Of a DNA stretch of 64,000 nt, positions 54,921-64,000 are shown in pieces. A program made the translations under genes and the position numbers. The stretch comes from Klebsiella pneumoniae (GTDB taxonomy: Bacteria > Pseudomonadota > Gammaproteobacteria > Pseudomonadales > Pseudohongiellaceae): NCBI GenBank assembly GCA_945902215.1, contig CAMDML010000008.1, positions 1 to 64,000 on the forward strand, in the 5' to 3' direction. The number at the start of each line of letters is the position of its first letter. The first letter of the stretch is position 1. The notes below the pieces were generated by a model, which was given only the letters and a program-made list of their open reading frames with translations, had not been told where the DNA came from and searched no databases.

Positions 54921-56879
54921 ATGAATTTCAGAAGGTTTTTATTTTCCCGTTCCCTGAAACAAGCCTGCATGATGGCGGTCGACGGATTTTTGATCCTGAC
55001 AGCCCTGTGGTTCTCAGTGTTGCTAGTCAGCCCTGACTTTTATTCACGCAACTCCACCGACAGTTATCTTCCTTATTTCCTCTTTTCAGCTTTCTGTGGC
55101 GTAGTCATTTTCCACAGCTCTGGGCTGTACCGTATGATTGTGCTGTACATGGGCGTGCAGTCAGGCTTGGTAATCCTGAAAGGCATCTCGTTCATTACGG
55201 TGGTAACGACGGCCATCGTGTATCTGAGCAGCGGCCTTGAGTTCCCGGTTCAGGCAATTCTGGTCTTCTGGATGATTGCCTTGCTGCTGGTGGGCGGCAT
55301 TCGCTTCACGTCGAAGGTCATCCTGCAAAACATGATTCACAATTTCAGGCCGCGGCAACCGGTTGTCATTTACGGTGCAGGTAGCTCAGGCATGCAGTTG
55401 ATTGCGGCCCTGAACAACGGTGACCAGTACCTGCCGGTAGCCTTTGTCGACGACAATGAAACCCTGATTGGCAACACTGTGCATGGCATCCGGGTATACG
55501 GCCCCACCGCCCTGCATGAATTAATCGAAACCTATTCCGTGCGGCAGATTCTGCTGGCAATTCCATCTGCGACCCATGCAGAGCGCAAACAGATTCTTAA
55601 CTGCCTCGAACATTTCCCGGTGCATGTCAGAACCGTACCGGATCTCTTCGATATGGTATCAGGCAAGGTGCGGGTAGATGAGATCCGCGATATTGATATT
55701 GAAGATCTACTGGGTAGGGATATAGTTCCGCCTGATCCACAATTGATGAGCGCCTGTATCCGGGATAGCAATGTGCTGATTACCGGGGCAGGGGGTTCTA
55801 TTGGTTCCGAATTGTGCCGGCAGATTCTCAAGCTAAAGCCGAGCCAGATCATTCTCTATGACAATTCCGAATACGGTCTCTACATGATAGAGAGTGAGTT
55901 AAAGGAAATGCAGCGCCTCATGGAGAGCGGCAGGGATATCAAGATCGTGGCTTTGCTGGGGTCGATTCGCAACCAGGTGCAAGTTGAAAATGCCCTGCGC
56001 AAATTCAACATTCGCTCCGTTTACCATGCCGCCGCGTACAAACAGGTGCCGATGGTCGAGAAGAACATCGTCGAAGGAGTGCAGAACAATATTTTCGGCA
56101 CCCTTGTTCTGGCCAAGGCGGCTGCGAAATTCGATGTTGAAAACTTTGTGTTTATCTCAACTGACAAAGCGGTGCGCCCTGCCAACGTTATGGGGGCGAC
56201 TAAGCGTTTTGCCGAACAGATTCTGCAGTCGCTGGCCTCCAACGGCAGCAGCACCAAATTTTCCATGGTGCGCTTCGGCAATGTGCTGGGCTCATCCGGC
56301 TCAGTGGTTCCTTTGTTCCGCAAACAGATTGCCAATGGCGGCCCTATCACCGTCACCCACTCGGAAGTCACGCGTTATTTCATGACCGTGCAGGAAGCGG
56401 CGCAATTGGTGATTCAGGCCGGCTCCATGGCCTCGGGCGGCGACGTATTCGTGCTCGACATGCACGAGCCGGTGAGGATTCTGGATCTCGCCCGCAAGAT
56501 GATTCACCTGATGGGTTATATCATCAAGGACGAGCGCAATCCGAACGGGGAAATTGGCATCGAATACACGGGTCTGCGGCCTGGCGAAAAACTGTATGAA
56601 GAGCTGCTGATCGGCGAACAAGTGACGGGTACCGACCATCCAAAAATCATGCGTGCAGAAGAAGATTTCCTGCCATGGCAGGATATTGAACAGTTGTTGA
56701 TGCGGCTTGAACAAGCCTGCGCAGCTCTGGATCAGATCCAGATTCGTGAAGTGCTGAGTGAGGCCATTGGTGGTTTCGTATCCAAGGAAGTTGCCAGCGA
56801 TCCCATGCTGGATATTCAAACAGCCGATCAGGTTCGTGAAAGCTTGGAAAACAAGGTGCTGCCGCTGTTCCGCAATTGA
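54921..56879 (+). CDS. UDP-sugar 4,6-dehydratase of the WbpM/CapD type
   Basis: A 652-residue inner-membrane enzyme. Four N-terminal helices (about 15-125) lead to a first Rossmann-like domain (VVIYGAGSSGMQLIAAL) and then the catalytic domain with ITGAGGSIGSELCRQI and the active-site segment STDKAVRPANVMGATKR, in which Met-Lys replaces the usual Tyr-x-x-x-Lys. GLRPGEKLYEELL closes the domain. Converts UDP-GlcNAc to a 4-keto-6-deoxy sugar for surface glycan. It lies next to the WbpL-like gene and before tRNA-Asn and uvrB, as in P. aeruginosa. Confidence 0.92.
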   Translation: MNFRRFLFSRSLKQACMMAVDGFLILTALWFSVLLVSPDFYSRNSTDSYLPYFLFSAFCGVVIFHSSGLYRMIVLYMGVQSGLVILKGISFITVVTTAIVYLSSGLEFPVQAILVFWMIALLLVGGIRFTSKVILQNMIHNFRPRQPVVIYGAGSSGMQLIAALNNGDQYLPVAFVDDNETLIGNTVHGIRVYGPTALHELIETYSVRQILLAIPSATHAERKQILNCLEHFPVHVRTVPDLFDMVSGKVRVDEIRDIDIEDLLGRDIVPPDPQLMSACIRDSNVLITGAGGSIGSELCRQILKLKPSQIILYDNSEYGLYMIESELKEMQRLMESGRDIKIVALLGSIRNQVQVENALRKFNIRSVYHAAAYKQVPMVEKNIVEGVQNNIFGTLVLAKAAAKFDVENFVFISTDKAVRPANVMGATKRFAEQILQSLASNGSSTKFSMVRFGNVLGSSGSVVPLFRKQIANGGPITVTHSEVTRYFMTVQEAAQLVIQAGSMASGGDVFVLDMHEPVRILDLARKMIHLMGYIIKDERNPNGEIGIEYTGLRPGEKLYEELLIGEQVTGTDHPKIMRAEEDFLPWQDIEQLLMRLEQACAALDQIQIREVLSEAIGGFVSKEVASDPMLDIQTADQVRESLENKVLPLFRN

Positions 56880-57013
56880 GCGGGAATTGATCTACAACCG
56901 AAGGCAGCAAAGACGTAGGCGGGAGAAGATAAAGGGCAGGGCAAAGGATATTAATAAAAGGCGGGAAGCCGCAGGGAGAAATCAGGAATGGAAGTGTGTT
57001 CAGTTGTCGAGAT
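56880..57013. other. non-coding stretch between the dehydratase and tRNA-Asn
   Basis: A purine-rich sequence without an ORF or clear terminator. In Pseudomonas the O-antigen locus ends near this point; nothing remains of it here. Confidence 0.4.
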
Positions 57014-57088
57014 TGGCTGCCCAACCTGGGCTCGAACCAGGAACCAAGTGATTAACAGTCACCTACTCTACCATTGAGCTATTGGGCA
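57014..57088 (-). tRNA. tRNA-Asn (anticodon GTT)
   Basis: A complete 75-base cloverleaf on the minus strand: acceptor TGCCCAA/TTGGGCA, D-arm GCTC/GAGT, anticodon arm GGTGA-CTGTTAA-TCACT with anticodon GTT, T-arm CCTGG-TTCGAGC-CCAGG, discriminator G and an encoded CCA. Confidence 0.97.
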
Positions 57089-57280
57089 GTACGAGGAAGA
57101 ACAGCGCTTGCAAAAACGGTCAATCTCGAAGAGCGCGCATAGTAATTAGATTTGCCAGGTAGGTCAACCTTCGCTCCTTTCCCCTCACCCAATTGAAAAG
57201 CAGCCCAATTCAGCACTGCATTGCGCCCGCGACTGGCATAAAATTCGCCCTTTGTTCCCGCCCTCAGGTTGTTATGAATA
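57089..57280 (+). other. uvrB upstream region
   Basis: No gene. A -10-like TAAAAT lies near 57240 in CATAAAATTCG. I looked for a LexA box (CTGT-N8-ACAG), which controls uvrB in E. coli, and saw none. Confidence 0.3.
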
Positions 57281-59317
57281 ATGGAAGCCATGAACCGGCA
57301 GTTCAAGCTACATGCACCCTTTCTCCCGGCAGGTGACCAACCTCAGGCAATCAGTCTTTTGCTGGAGGGACTTGCCGACGGTCTTGCTGCGCAAACACTG
57401 TTAGGTGTAACCGGTTCCGGCAAGACCTACACAATTGCCAATGTCATTGCCCAGTCGCAGCGACCGGCGTTGATCATGGCTCCGAACAAGACCTTGGCGG
57501 CCCAGCTCTACGGAGAGTTGAAAGAGTTCTTTCCGGAAAATGCCATCGAGTATTTCGTTTCCTACTACGATTATTACCAGCCAGAAGCATACGTCCCGTC
57601 CTCCGATTCTTACATCGAAAAAGACGCGACCATCAACGAGCATATTGAGCAAATGCGGTTGTCTGCGACCAAGTCTCTGCTGGAGAGGCGCGACGTCGTG
57701 GTAGTTGCAACTGTGTCCTGCATCTACGGTCTGGGTGACCCTGCAGCTTATCTGAATATGGTGGTAAAACTTGCAGTTGGCGCCAAACTGGATCAGCGTG
57801 TATTGCTCAAGCGACTCGCCGAATTGCAATATACGCGCAATGACATGGATCTGCACCGTACAAGCTACCGGGTGCGGGGAGATGTGATCGATATCTTCCC
57901 GGCTGAATCTGACGTTAACGCAATCCGTATCGAACTGTTCGATGACGAAATCGAGAGTCTCAGTTATTTTGACCCGCTTACAGGTGCCGTACTTGAGCGC
58001 GTACGTGAATTAACCGTGTTTCCAAAATCGCATTACGTAACCCCGCGTGACCGGATGCTCAAAGCAGTGGATTTGATAAAAGTAGATCTTCAGGACCGGC
58101 TCAAGATACTGCAGGCGAACAATCAACTAGTGGAAGCCCAGCGCCTGCAACAGCGCACTCAGTTTGATCTCGAAATGATCCAGGAATTGGGCTACTGCAC
58201 CGGTATCGAAAACTATTCACGTTACTTGTCTGGCCGGGAGGCCGGGCAACCACCTCCCACCTTGTTTGATTATCTGCCGGACAATGCCTTCGTTGTGGTC
58301 GATGAGTCGCATGTCGCCATTCCGCAAATTGGCGCCATGTACAAGGGTGACCGATCCCGCAAAGAAACACTGGTGCAGTACGGATTCCGGCTACCTTCTG
58401 CGCTGGACAATCGGCCGTTGCGTTTTGATGAATGGGAAGCGCTCGCGCCACAATTGATTTTCGTATCGGCAACCCCGGGTTCTTATGAGGAAACCAAACA
58501 GGGGCAATTGGTGCGGCAACTAGTCAGGCCCACCGGGCTGATCGATCCCGAAGTGGAAGTTAGGCCGGCGCTGCATCAGGTCGATGATCTCTTGTCGGAA
58601 ATCAGGAGTCGTGTGCAGCAGGAGGAGCGTGTGCTGGTCACGGTGTTGACCAAGCGTATGGCAGAAGACCTGACGGACTACATGGCCGACAATGGCGTGC
58701 GCGTGCGTTATCTGCATTCTGACATCGAAACTGTTGAGCGCATGGAAATCCTCCGGGATCTACGCTTGGGTGTTTTTGATGTGCTGATCGGGATCAACCT
58801 ATTGCGTGAAGGGCTCGATCTTCCCGAAGTATCGCTGGTGGCAGTGATAGATGCAGATAAAGAAGGGTTTCTGCGTTCCGAACGTTCCCTGATCCAGACC
58901 ATTGGTCGGGCGGCGCGGAATCTGCGCGGTAAGGCGATTCTTTATGGGGATAAAATTACCGGCTCGATGCAACGGGCGATTGCAACAACGCTGGAAAGGC
59001 GGCGAATCCAGACTGAATTCAACATCGCACACGGGATTATTCCCCAGGGCATCAAAAAGGCAGTTACGGACGTCATGGAGGGAGGTTTCTCTGCCCCGGG
59101 TTCAGCCCGCAAAGGGAAGGGGGGTATGCGCAACTTGGCTGAACGGGAGGCTGGCTATATGGCAGAGGAACTACCTGCCAGCCGTGCTTCGCTGGAGCGC
59201 AAGATAGGTGAGTTGCGGGAGAAGATGATGAAGCATGCGCGCAATCTGGAGTTCGAGGAGGCTGCCAACATCCGGGACAGGCTGGGTAAACTCAACGACC
59301 AGCTGCTGGCGCTGTAA
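57281..59317 (+). CDS. uvrB: excinuclease ABC subunit B
   Basis: Damage-verifying helicase-like component of nucleotide excision repair. The 678-residue protein has Walker [11 protein letters not shown], the beta-hairpin region ([20 protein letters not shown]), helicase motifs including [13 protein letters not shown] and [12 protein letters not shown], and a C-terminal UVR domain ([11 protein letters not shown]) that binds UvrC. ATGs at 57281 and 57290 are both possible starts. Confidence 0.97.
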   Translation: MEAMNRQFKLHAPFLPAGDQPQAISLLLEGLADGLAAQTLLGVTGSGKTYTIANVIAQSQRPALIMAPNKTLAAQLYGELKEFFPENAIEYFVSYYDYYQPEAYVPSSDSYIEKDATINEHIEQMRLSATKSLLERRDVVVVATVSCIYGLGDPAAYLNMVVKLAVGAKLDQRVLLKRLAELQYTRNDMDLHRTSYRVRGDVIDIFPAESDVNAIRIELFDDEIESLSYFDPLTGAVLERVRELTVFPKSHYVTPRDRMLKAVDLIKVDLQDRLKILQANNQLVEAQRLQQRTQFDLEMIQELGYCTGIENYSRYLSGREAGQPPPTLFDYLPDNAFVVVDESHVAIPQIGAMYKGDRSRKETLVQYGFRLPSALDNRPLRFDEWEALAPQLIFVSATPGSYEETKQGQLVRQLVRPTGLIDPEVEVRPALHQVDDLLSEIRSRVQQEERVLVTVLTKRMAEDLTDYMADNGVRVRYLHSDIETVERMEILRDLRLGVFDVLIGINLLREGLDLPEVSLVAVIDADKEGFLRSERSLIQTIGRAARNLRGKAILYGDKITGSMQRAIATTLERRRIQTEFNIAHGIIPQGIKKAVTDVMEGGFSAPGSARKGKGGMRNLAEREAGYMAEELPASRASLERKIGELREKMMKHARNLEFEEAANIRDRLGKLNDQLLAL

Positions 59318-59365
59318 CCACGGAGTAACGCGGCCTGTTCCGCCCCGGTTGTGCAGTTCCTTTTC

Positions 59366-59394
59366 TTGTAGTTTCAAGGCTCTATCACTATAAT
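59366..59394 (+). promoter_or_regulatory. sigma-70 promoter of tRNA-Val
   Basis: TTGTAG (59366-59371) and a perfect TATAAT (59389-59394) are separated by exactly 17 bases. Transcription would start near 59401, about 46 bases before the tRNA. It may also feed thrS. Confidence 0.7.
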
Positions 59395-59446
59395 CGCCGG
59401 TCTTTTGTGGGGTAGCCAATTGTGCCCCAAAAGAGCAGAACGGAAT

Positions 59447-59523
59447 AGGCGCGTAGCTCAGTTGGTTAGAGCGCTTCCTTGACATGGAAGAGGTCACCAG
59501 TTCGAATCTGGTCGTGCCTACCA
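59447..59523 (+). tRNA. tRNA-Val (anticodon GAC)
   Basis: A 77-base cloverleaf: acceptor AGGCGCG paired with CGTGCCT (one G-U), D-arm GCTC/GAGC, anticodon arm CTTCC-TTGACAT-GGAAG with anticodon GAC, T-arm CCAGT-TCGAAT-CTGG, discriminator A and encoded CCA. A tRNA-Val upstream of thrS is also found in Pseudomonas. Confidence 0.97.
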
Positions 59524-59539
59524 ATCCCGTAAGTTCGGT

Positions 59540-59561
59540 AAGAGTCCCGCAAGAGTCCCGC
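59540..59561 (+). repeat. tandem 11-base repeat in the thrS leader
   Basis: AAGAGTCCCGC occurs twice in direct succession (59540-59550, 59551-59561) between tRNA-Val and thrS, with a related CCCGTAAG just before. No Shine-Dalgarno is obvious before the thrS ATG. Confidence 0.6.
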
Positions 59562-59581
59562 AAGTATCATCCGAGATTGTC

Positions 59582-61498
59582 ATGGTCACTATAACGCTTC
59601 CCGATGGAAGCAAACGCAATTTTGATGCTCCGGTCACGGTGCTGCAGGTGGCCGAGTCTATTGGACCCGGTCTCGCCAAGGCTGCCCTCGCCGGCAAGGT
59701 TGACGGCCTGACCGTTGATACCAGTCATCTGCTTACCTCCGATGCCTCTCTTGCGATTTTGACCTCACGCGATGCGGAAGGGCTCGATGTCATCCGCCAT
59801 TCCTGCGCGCACCTCATGGCCAATGCCGTCAAGAGTCTGTTTCCTGCTGCACAGGTGACCATCGGCCCCGTTATCGAAAACGGCTTCTTCTACGATTTTG
59901 CATTTGAACGTCCCTTCACACCGGAAGACCTTATTGCGATCGAGAAAGAAATGGAGCGCTTGTCTGCCGCCGACATAAAGGTCGAGCGTTCGCTGATGTC
60001 ACGTACCGATGCCGTTGCGATGTTCCGTACCATGGCTGAGCAGTACAAGGTCCAAATCATCGAGAGCATACCTTCGGAAGAGGGCTTGTCGTTTTACCGG
60101 CAGGGTGACTTTATCGATTTGTGCCGCGGCCCGCATGTGCCAACCACTGGGCACATAAAAGTGTTCAAGCTTATGTCCGTTGCCGGTGCCTACTGGCGCG
60201 GCGATTCTCGCAACGCCATGCTGCAACGCATCTACGGTACTGCCTGGGCCGACAAGAAGGCGCTAAAAGACTACCTGTTCATGCTCGAAGAAGCCGAACG
60301 GCGCGACCATCGCAAGATCGGCAAGAAACTTGGCCTGTTCCACTTTCAGGAAGAAGCACCGGGCATGGCCTTCTGGCATCCGAAGGGTTGGAAGATCTAT
60401 CAGATCATCAAGCACTACATGCAGGACCTTTGGGTTACCCACAATTATCACGAGATCAATACACCGCAGCTGGTAGATTACTCGCTGTGGGAAAAGTCCG
60501 GGCATGCGGACAAGTTCGCGGAGCACATGTTCAGCGTCGAATCCGAGAGTCGCCTGTACGCCATCAAGCCGATGAACTGCCCCTGTCATATCCAGGTGTA
60601 CAACCAAGGTCTGAAGAGCTACCGCGAGTTGCCGCTGCGTCTTGCGGAGTTCGGCAGCTGCCACCGTTACGAACCATCGGGCAGCATGCATGGGCTCATG
60701 CGGGTGCGCGCTTTCACCCAGGACGACGGGCACATTTTCTGCACCGAAGACCAGATCCAGTCCGAGGTCTCCGACTTCATCAAACTGGTGAATCAGGTTT
60801 ACGAGGACTTCGGTTTCAACGATGTGATCCTGCGCCTGTCCACGCGTCCGCCCAAACGGGTCGGCGCGGATGAAATCTGGGACCAAGCAGAAACAGCCCT
60901 GCGGGTCGCGCTCGACAACACGGGCCGCCCTTGGCAGCTGCTGCCCGGCGAAGGTGCGTTCTACGGGCCGAAAATCGAATTCGCGTTGAAGGATTGCATG
61001 GGTCGTTTGCAGCAGTGCGGGACTATCCAGGTCGATTTCTCCACCCCCGGCCGGCTCGGCGCCCAGTACGTGGCAGAGGATAACAGCCGCCACACACCGG
61101 TCATGCTGCACCGCGCCATCTTCGGTTCTTTCGAACGTTTTATCGGGATTCTGATCGAACATTACGAAGGTTCCTTCCCCGCCTGGTTGGCTCCAACCCA
61201 GGCGATTGTCCTGAATATTACCGATCGCCAGGCCGAATACTGTGAAAATGTCGTGAAATCCTTGCAAAACAAGGGGTTCCGGGTCGAAGCTGACTTGAGA
61301 AATGAGAAAATCGGCTTTAAAATCCGCGAGCACACAATTCAGCGTATACCCTACCTGCTGGTGGCAGGCGATAAAGAGGTTGAAGCCGGTACTCTCGCGG
61401 TCCGTGACCGCAGCGGCAATGACCTCGGCGTGCTACCCCTGGATGCCTTCGTTAATCTGCTTGAACAGGACATCAACCGTCGCAGTCGAACTGCATGA
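59582..61498 (+). CDS. thrS: threonyl-tRNA synthetase
   Basis: Class II synthetase for tRNA-Thr. The 638-residue protein has an N-terminal TGS domain, the editing domain with [12 protein letters not shown], and the catalytic core with [10 protein letters not shown] (zinc cysteine), [14 protein letters not shown] and FYGPKIEF, then the anticodon-binding domain. Length is close to E. coli ThrS (642). First protein gene of the thrS-infC-rpmI-rplT-pheST cluster. Confidence 0.97.
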   Translation: MVTITLPDGSKRNFDAPVTVLQVAESIGPGLAKAALAGKVDGLTVDTSHLLTSDASLAILTSRDAEGLDVIRHSCAHLMANAVKSLFPAAQVTIGPVIENGFFYDFAFERPFTPEDLIAIEKEMERLSAADIKVERSLMSRTDAVAMFRTMAEQYKVQIIESIPSEEGLSFYRQGDFIDLCRGPHVPTTGHIKVFKLMSVAGAYWRGDSRNAMLQRIYGTAWADKKALKDYLFMLEEAERRDHRKIGKKLGLFHFQEEAPGMAFWHPKGWKIYQIIKHYMQDLWVTHNYHEINTPQLVDYSLWEKSGHADKFAEHMFSVESESRLYAIKPMNCPCHIQVYNQGLKSYRELPLRLAEFGSCHRYEPSGSMHGLMRVRAFTQDDGHIFCTEDQIQSEVSDFIKLVNQVYEDFGFNDVILRLSTRPPKRVGADEIWDQAETALRVALDNTGRPWQLLPGEGAFYGPKIEFALKDCMGRLQQCGTIQVDFSTPGRLGAQYVAEDNSRHTPVMLHRAIFGSFERFIGILIEHYEGSFPAWLAPTQAIVLNITDRQAEYCENVVKSLQNKGFRVEADLRNEKIGFKIREHTIQRIPYLLVAGDKEVEAGTLAVRDRSGNDLGVLPLDAFVNLLEQDINRRSRTA

Positions 61499-61589
61499 TG
61501 GTGTTGATGAAAGCGTATATCAAGGCGCTTGTTAAGATGTTTATCAAGAAGTGTGCATAAAGAATTTTAATTGAACTGGAGAACTGACT

Positions 61590-62126
61590 ATCAAGCGTGA
61601 AAATGACAAGAGCAAACGTTCACTCGTCAATGAGGAGATCGACGCTAAGCAGGTGCGCCTGATTCTGGATGATGGTACCCAGAAAGGCGTGGTCACAATC
61701 GCAGAGGCTCTTGCCTCTGCACGTGAAGCCAAGCTGGATTTGGTTCTCATTTCGCCGGAAGCCGACCCGGTCGTTTGCAAAGTCATGGACTTCGGCAAGC
61801 ATGTTTTTGAATTGAAGAAACAGCGTGCTGCTAATCGCAAGAGACAGAAAATTGTTCAGATCAAGGAAATCAAGTTTCGCCCAGGGACGGAAGAAGGGGA
61901 CTATCAGGTAAAACTACGCAACCTGATACGTTTCCTTAGTGATGGGGACAAGGCCAAGGTAACCCTCCGGTTCCGTGGTCGGGAAATGGCCCATCAGGAA
62001 ATCGGGGCCGAGCTCATGGTGCGTCTGAAGGAAGACCTGTCTGAGCACGGACTAGTTGAGCAGGAAGCCAAAATGGAAGGTCGCCAACTGACCATGGTGC
62101 TAGCCCCCGGTAAAAAGAAAAAGTAG
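61590..62126 (+). CDS. infC: translation initiation factor IF-3 (ATC start)
   Basis: Prevents subunit association and checks start-codon choice. No ATG, GTG or TTG start fits the N-terminus; an ATC at 61590 gives 178 residues (E. coli 180), beginning (M)[20 protein letters not shown] at 61578-61581 lies eight bases upstream and a TGA at 61572-61574 closes the frame before it. In E. coli infC starts at AUU, and IF-3 rejects that codon to repress its own synthesis; ATC fits the same autoregulation. CTG 61584 is a less likely start with poor spacing. A GTG at 61653 would lose 21 residues. Confidence 0.93.
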   Translation: MKRENDKSKRSLVNEEIDAKQVRLILDDGTQKGVVTIAEALASAREAKLDLVLISPEADPVVCKVMDFGKHVFELKKQRAANRKRQKIVQIKEIKFRPGTEEGDYQVKLRNLIRFLSDGDKAKVTLRFRGREMAHQEIGAELMVRLKEDLSEHGLVEQEAKMEGRQLTMVLAPGKKKK

Positions 62127-62134
62127 TAGTAAGC

Positions 62135-62160
62135 GCCCCAATTTTTATCAAAAGTGGGGC
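62135..62160 (+). other. hairpin after infC
   Basis: GCCCCA and TGGGGC, six pairs, enclose a 14-base AT-rich loop directly after the infC stop. No T-tract follows, so read-through to rpmI is expected. It may be part of the r-protein leader. Confidence 0.45.
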
Positions 62161-62187
62161 AGCGAACTGCCGCTATTTATCAAACTC

Positions 62188-62214
62188 AGACCCGTTTTCG
62201 TAGAAACAGGGTCT
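62188..62214 (+). promoter_or_regulatory. rpmI leader hairpin, possible L20 site
   Basis: AGACCC and GGGTCT flank an inner GTTT/AAAC pairing, giving about ten pairs, 17 bases before the rpmI ATG. L20 represses the rpmI-rplT operon in E. coli by binding a leader structure between infC and rpmI. Whether this hairpin is that site is inferred from position only. Confidence 0.4.
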
Positions 62215-62230
62215 AATGCGGAGTACGACA

Positions 62231-62425
62231 ATGCCTAAAATGAAAGTACACAGTGGTGCGTCCAAGCGCATCAAGAAAACCGGATCGGGTTTCAAACGCA
62301 AGAGCGCGTTCAAGAGCCATATCCTCACCAAGATGACCACCAAGCGCAAACGTCAGTTGCGCGGCACTTCCGCGGTTCATACCTCGGACGTCGGCCGTGT
62401 CAAACGCATGTTTCGCGAAAATTGA
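62231..62425 (+). CDS. rpmI: 50S ribosomal protein L35
   Basis: A 64-residue basic ribosomal protein, [20 protein letters not shown] onward, ending in RVKRMFREN. The ATG at 62231 is preferred to 62216 because it gives the family's MPKMK start. Lies upstream of rplT in the usual order. Confidence 0.96.
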   Translation: MPKMKVHSGASKRIKKTGSGFKRKSAFKSHILTKMTTKRKRQLRGTSAVHTSDVGRVKRMFREN

Positions 62426-62452
62426 TCGAGTCATCCACCGGAGGATAAAGCC

Positions 62453-62812
62453 ATGGCTAGAGTTAAACGTAGCGTCACTGCACGCGCGCGTCACAAGAAA
62501 ATCCTGAAAGCAGCGAAAGGCTATTATGGCTTTCGACGCAGCGTGCTCCGCATTGCGAAGCAGGCAGTTACCAAAGCTGGTCAATATGCTTATCGCGACC
62601 GCAAGGCCAAGAAACGTGTGTTCCGCGCACTGTGGATCACGCGTATCAATGCTCAGGCGCGTAATCATGATATCAGCTACAGCAGGTTGGTCGCCGGCTT
62701 GAAGAAAGCCAGCATCGAAATCGACCGTCGCGTACTTGCCGATCTGGCAGTACATGACAAGGATGCTTTCGCGGCAATCGTTGGCAAGGCCAAGGCCGCG
62801 CTGACTGCCTGA
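62453..62812 (+). CDS. rplT: 50S ribosomal protein L20
   Basis: A 119-residue 23S rRNA-binding protein and regulator of its own operon. It begins [19 protein letters not shown] and has [17 protein letters not shown] and the C-terminal ILADLAVHD-type helix ([13 protein letters not shown]). An AGGA ribosome binding site precedes it. Confidence 0.97.
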   Translation: MARVKRSVTARARHKKILKAAKGYYGFRRSVLRIAKQAVTKAGQYAYRDRKAKKRVFRALWITRINAQARNHDISYSRLVAGLKKASIEIDRRVLADLAVHDKDAFAAIVGKAKAALTA

Positions 62813-62821
62813 CAGTGTTGA

Positions 62822-62845
62822 GTCTGCCGCCTTCGGGCGGCGGAC
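62822..62845 (+). other. UUCG-loop hairpin between rplT and pheS
   Basis: Ten pairs (GTCTGCCGCC with GGCGGCGGAC, one T-G) close a TTCG tetraloop, 23 bases before pheS. Very stable in RNA. There is no T-tract, so it may be a partial terminator, processing site or stabiliser. I see no phenylalanine-rich leader peptide as in E. coli pheST attenuation. Confidence 0.55.
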
Positions 62846-62862
62846 AACCCTGACATAGCTGA

Positions 62863-63885
<1,023 letters not shown>

Positions 63886-63896
63886 GTTAAGCGACT

Positions 63897-64000
63897 ATGA
63901 AAATCAGTGAACGCTGGCTGCGCGAATGGGTAAACCCCGACCTCTCAACAGAGGAGTTGCTGAAGCGTCTGACCATGGCCGGTCTTGAAGTGGACGGCAC
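63897..64000 (+). CDS. pheT: phenylalanyl-tRNA synthetase subunit beta, 5' part
   Basis: Begins at ATG 63897 and runs off the window. The visible 34 residues, [16 protein letters not shown] and TMAGLEVDG among them, match the N-terminus of PheT. The gene is partial because the window ends. Confidence 0.93.
   Translation, partial: MKISERWLREWVNPDLSTEELLKRLTMAGLEVDG

Noticed and set aside
57089-57280. LexA/SOS box before uvrB
   Set aside because: No CTGT-N8-ACAG pattern is present.
60263-61333. 356-codon open frame antisense to thrS
   Set aside because: Shadow of the catalytic core of thrS, with no domain of its own.

Overview
The window looks like a chromosome segment of a Pseudomonas-like gammaproteobacterium. 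The blocks mtaD-ubiG-gph-yciK // gyrA-pheA-tyrA-aroA-cmk-rpsA-ihfB-lapA-lapB-pyrF, the wbpL/wbpM-like pair next to tRNA-Asn and uvrB, yciO-trpS-scpA-scpB-rluB, ccmABCDEFGHI and tRNA-Val-thrS-infC-rpmI-rplT-pheST are all gammaproteobacterial orders. The DUF1592/DUF1552/ankyrin genes and the secreted c-type cytochromes suggest an aerobic environmental lineage rather than an enteric. I saw no insertion sequence, prophage, CRISPR array or rRNA gene. The species cannot be named from sequence reading alone.

Layout. 267-1301: secreted YVTN beta-propeller. 1309-5484 (minus): Entner-Doudoroff operon pgl-edd-eda-glk. 5797-8541 (minus): envelope redox cassette (CxxCH protein, TlpA-like thioredoxin, DUF4266 lipoprotein, DUF3570 barrel), then a small cytochrome c with a clear terminator. 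9398-18268: dcd, the complete cytochrome c maturation operon and an MFS exporter. 18454-25324: five-gene array of a metallo-beta-lactamase-fold pseudoenzyme, a DUF1592 cytochrome-like protein, a Tat-exported DUF1552 protein, an ankyrin protein and a 2OG-Fe(II) oxygenase. 25328-28952: LigJ-like amidohydrolase, NTF2-like protein and a short FimV-like LysM protein. 29060-30695: moaA and moaB. 30696-31357: mostly non-coding, with a 38-residue membrane-peptide ORF and a cluster of GGTAAC/GTTACC half-sites. 31358-38212: HemD-like protein, periplasmic cyclophilin, yciB, yciO-like gene, trpS, scpA, scpB, rluB. 38228-41734 (minus): mtaD-ubiG-gph-yciK. 42119-53722: gyrA through comEA. 53809-56879: lipid-linked sugar initiation enzyme and UDP-sugar dehydratase. 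57014-64000: tRNA-Asn, uvrB, tRNA-Val and the translation cluster through the start of pheT.

How the genes work together. The Ccm proteins attach heme to CxxCH proteins, and at least three such proteins lie in the same 22 kb (8840-9178, 7690-8541, 19425-21905). The pgl-edd-eda-glk operon covers most of the route from glucose to pyruvate; zwf is not in the window. The best candidates for undescribed biology are the 5797-8541 redox cassette, the 18454-25324 array with its ligand-stripped metallo-beta-lactamase protein, and the 30870-31126 small-peptide/repeat locus. The ihfB-uvrB interval, which carries the O-antigen cluster in Pseudomonas aeruginosa, is reduced here to housekeeping genes plus the wbpL/wbpM-like pair.
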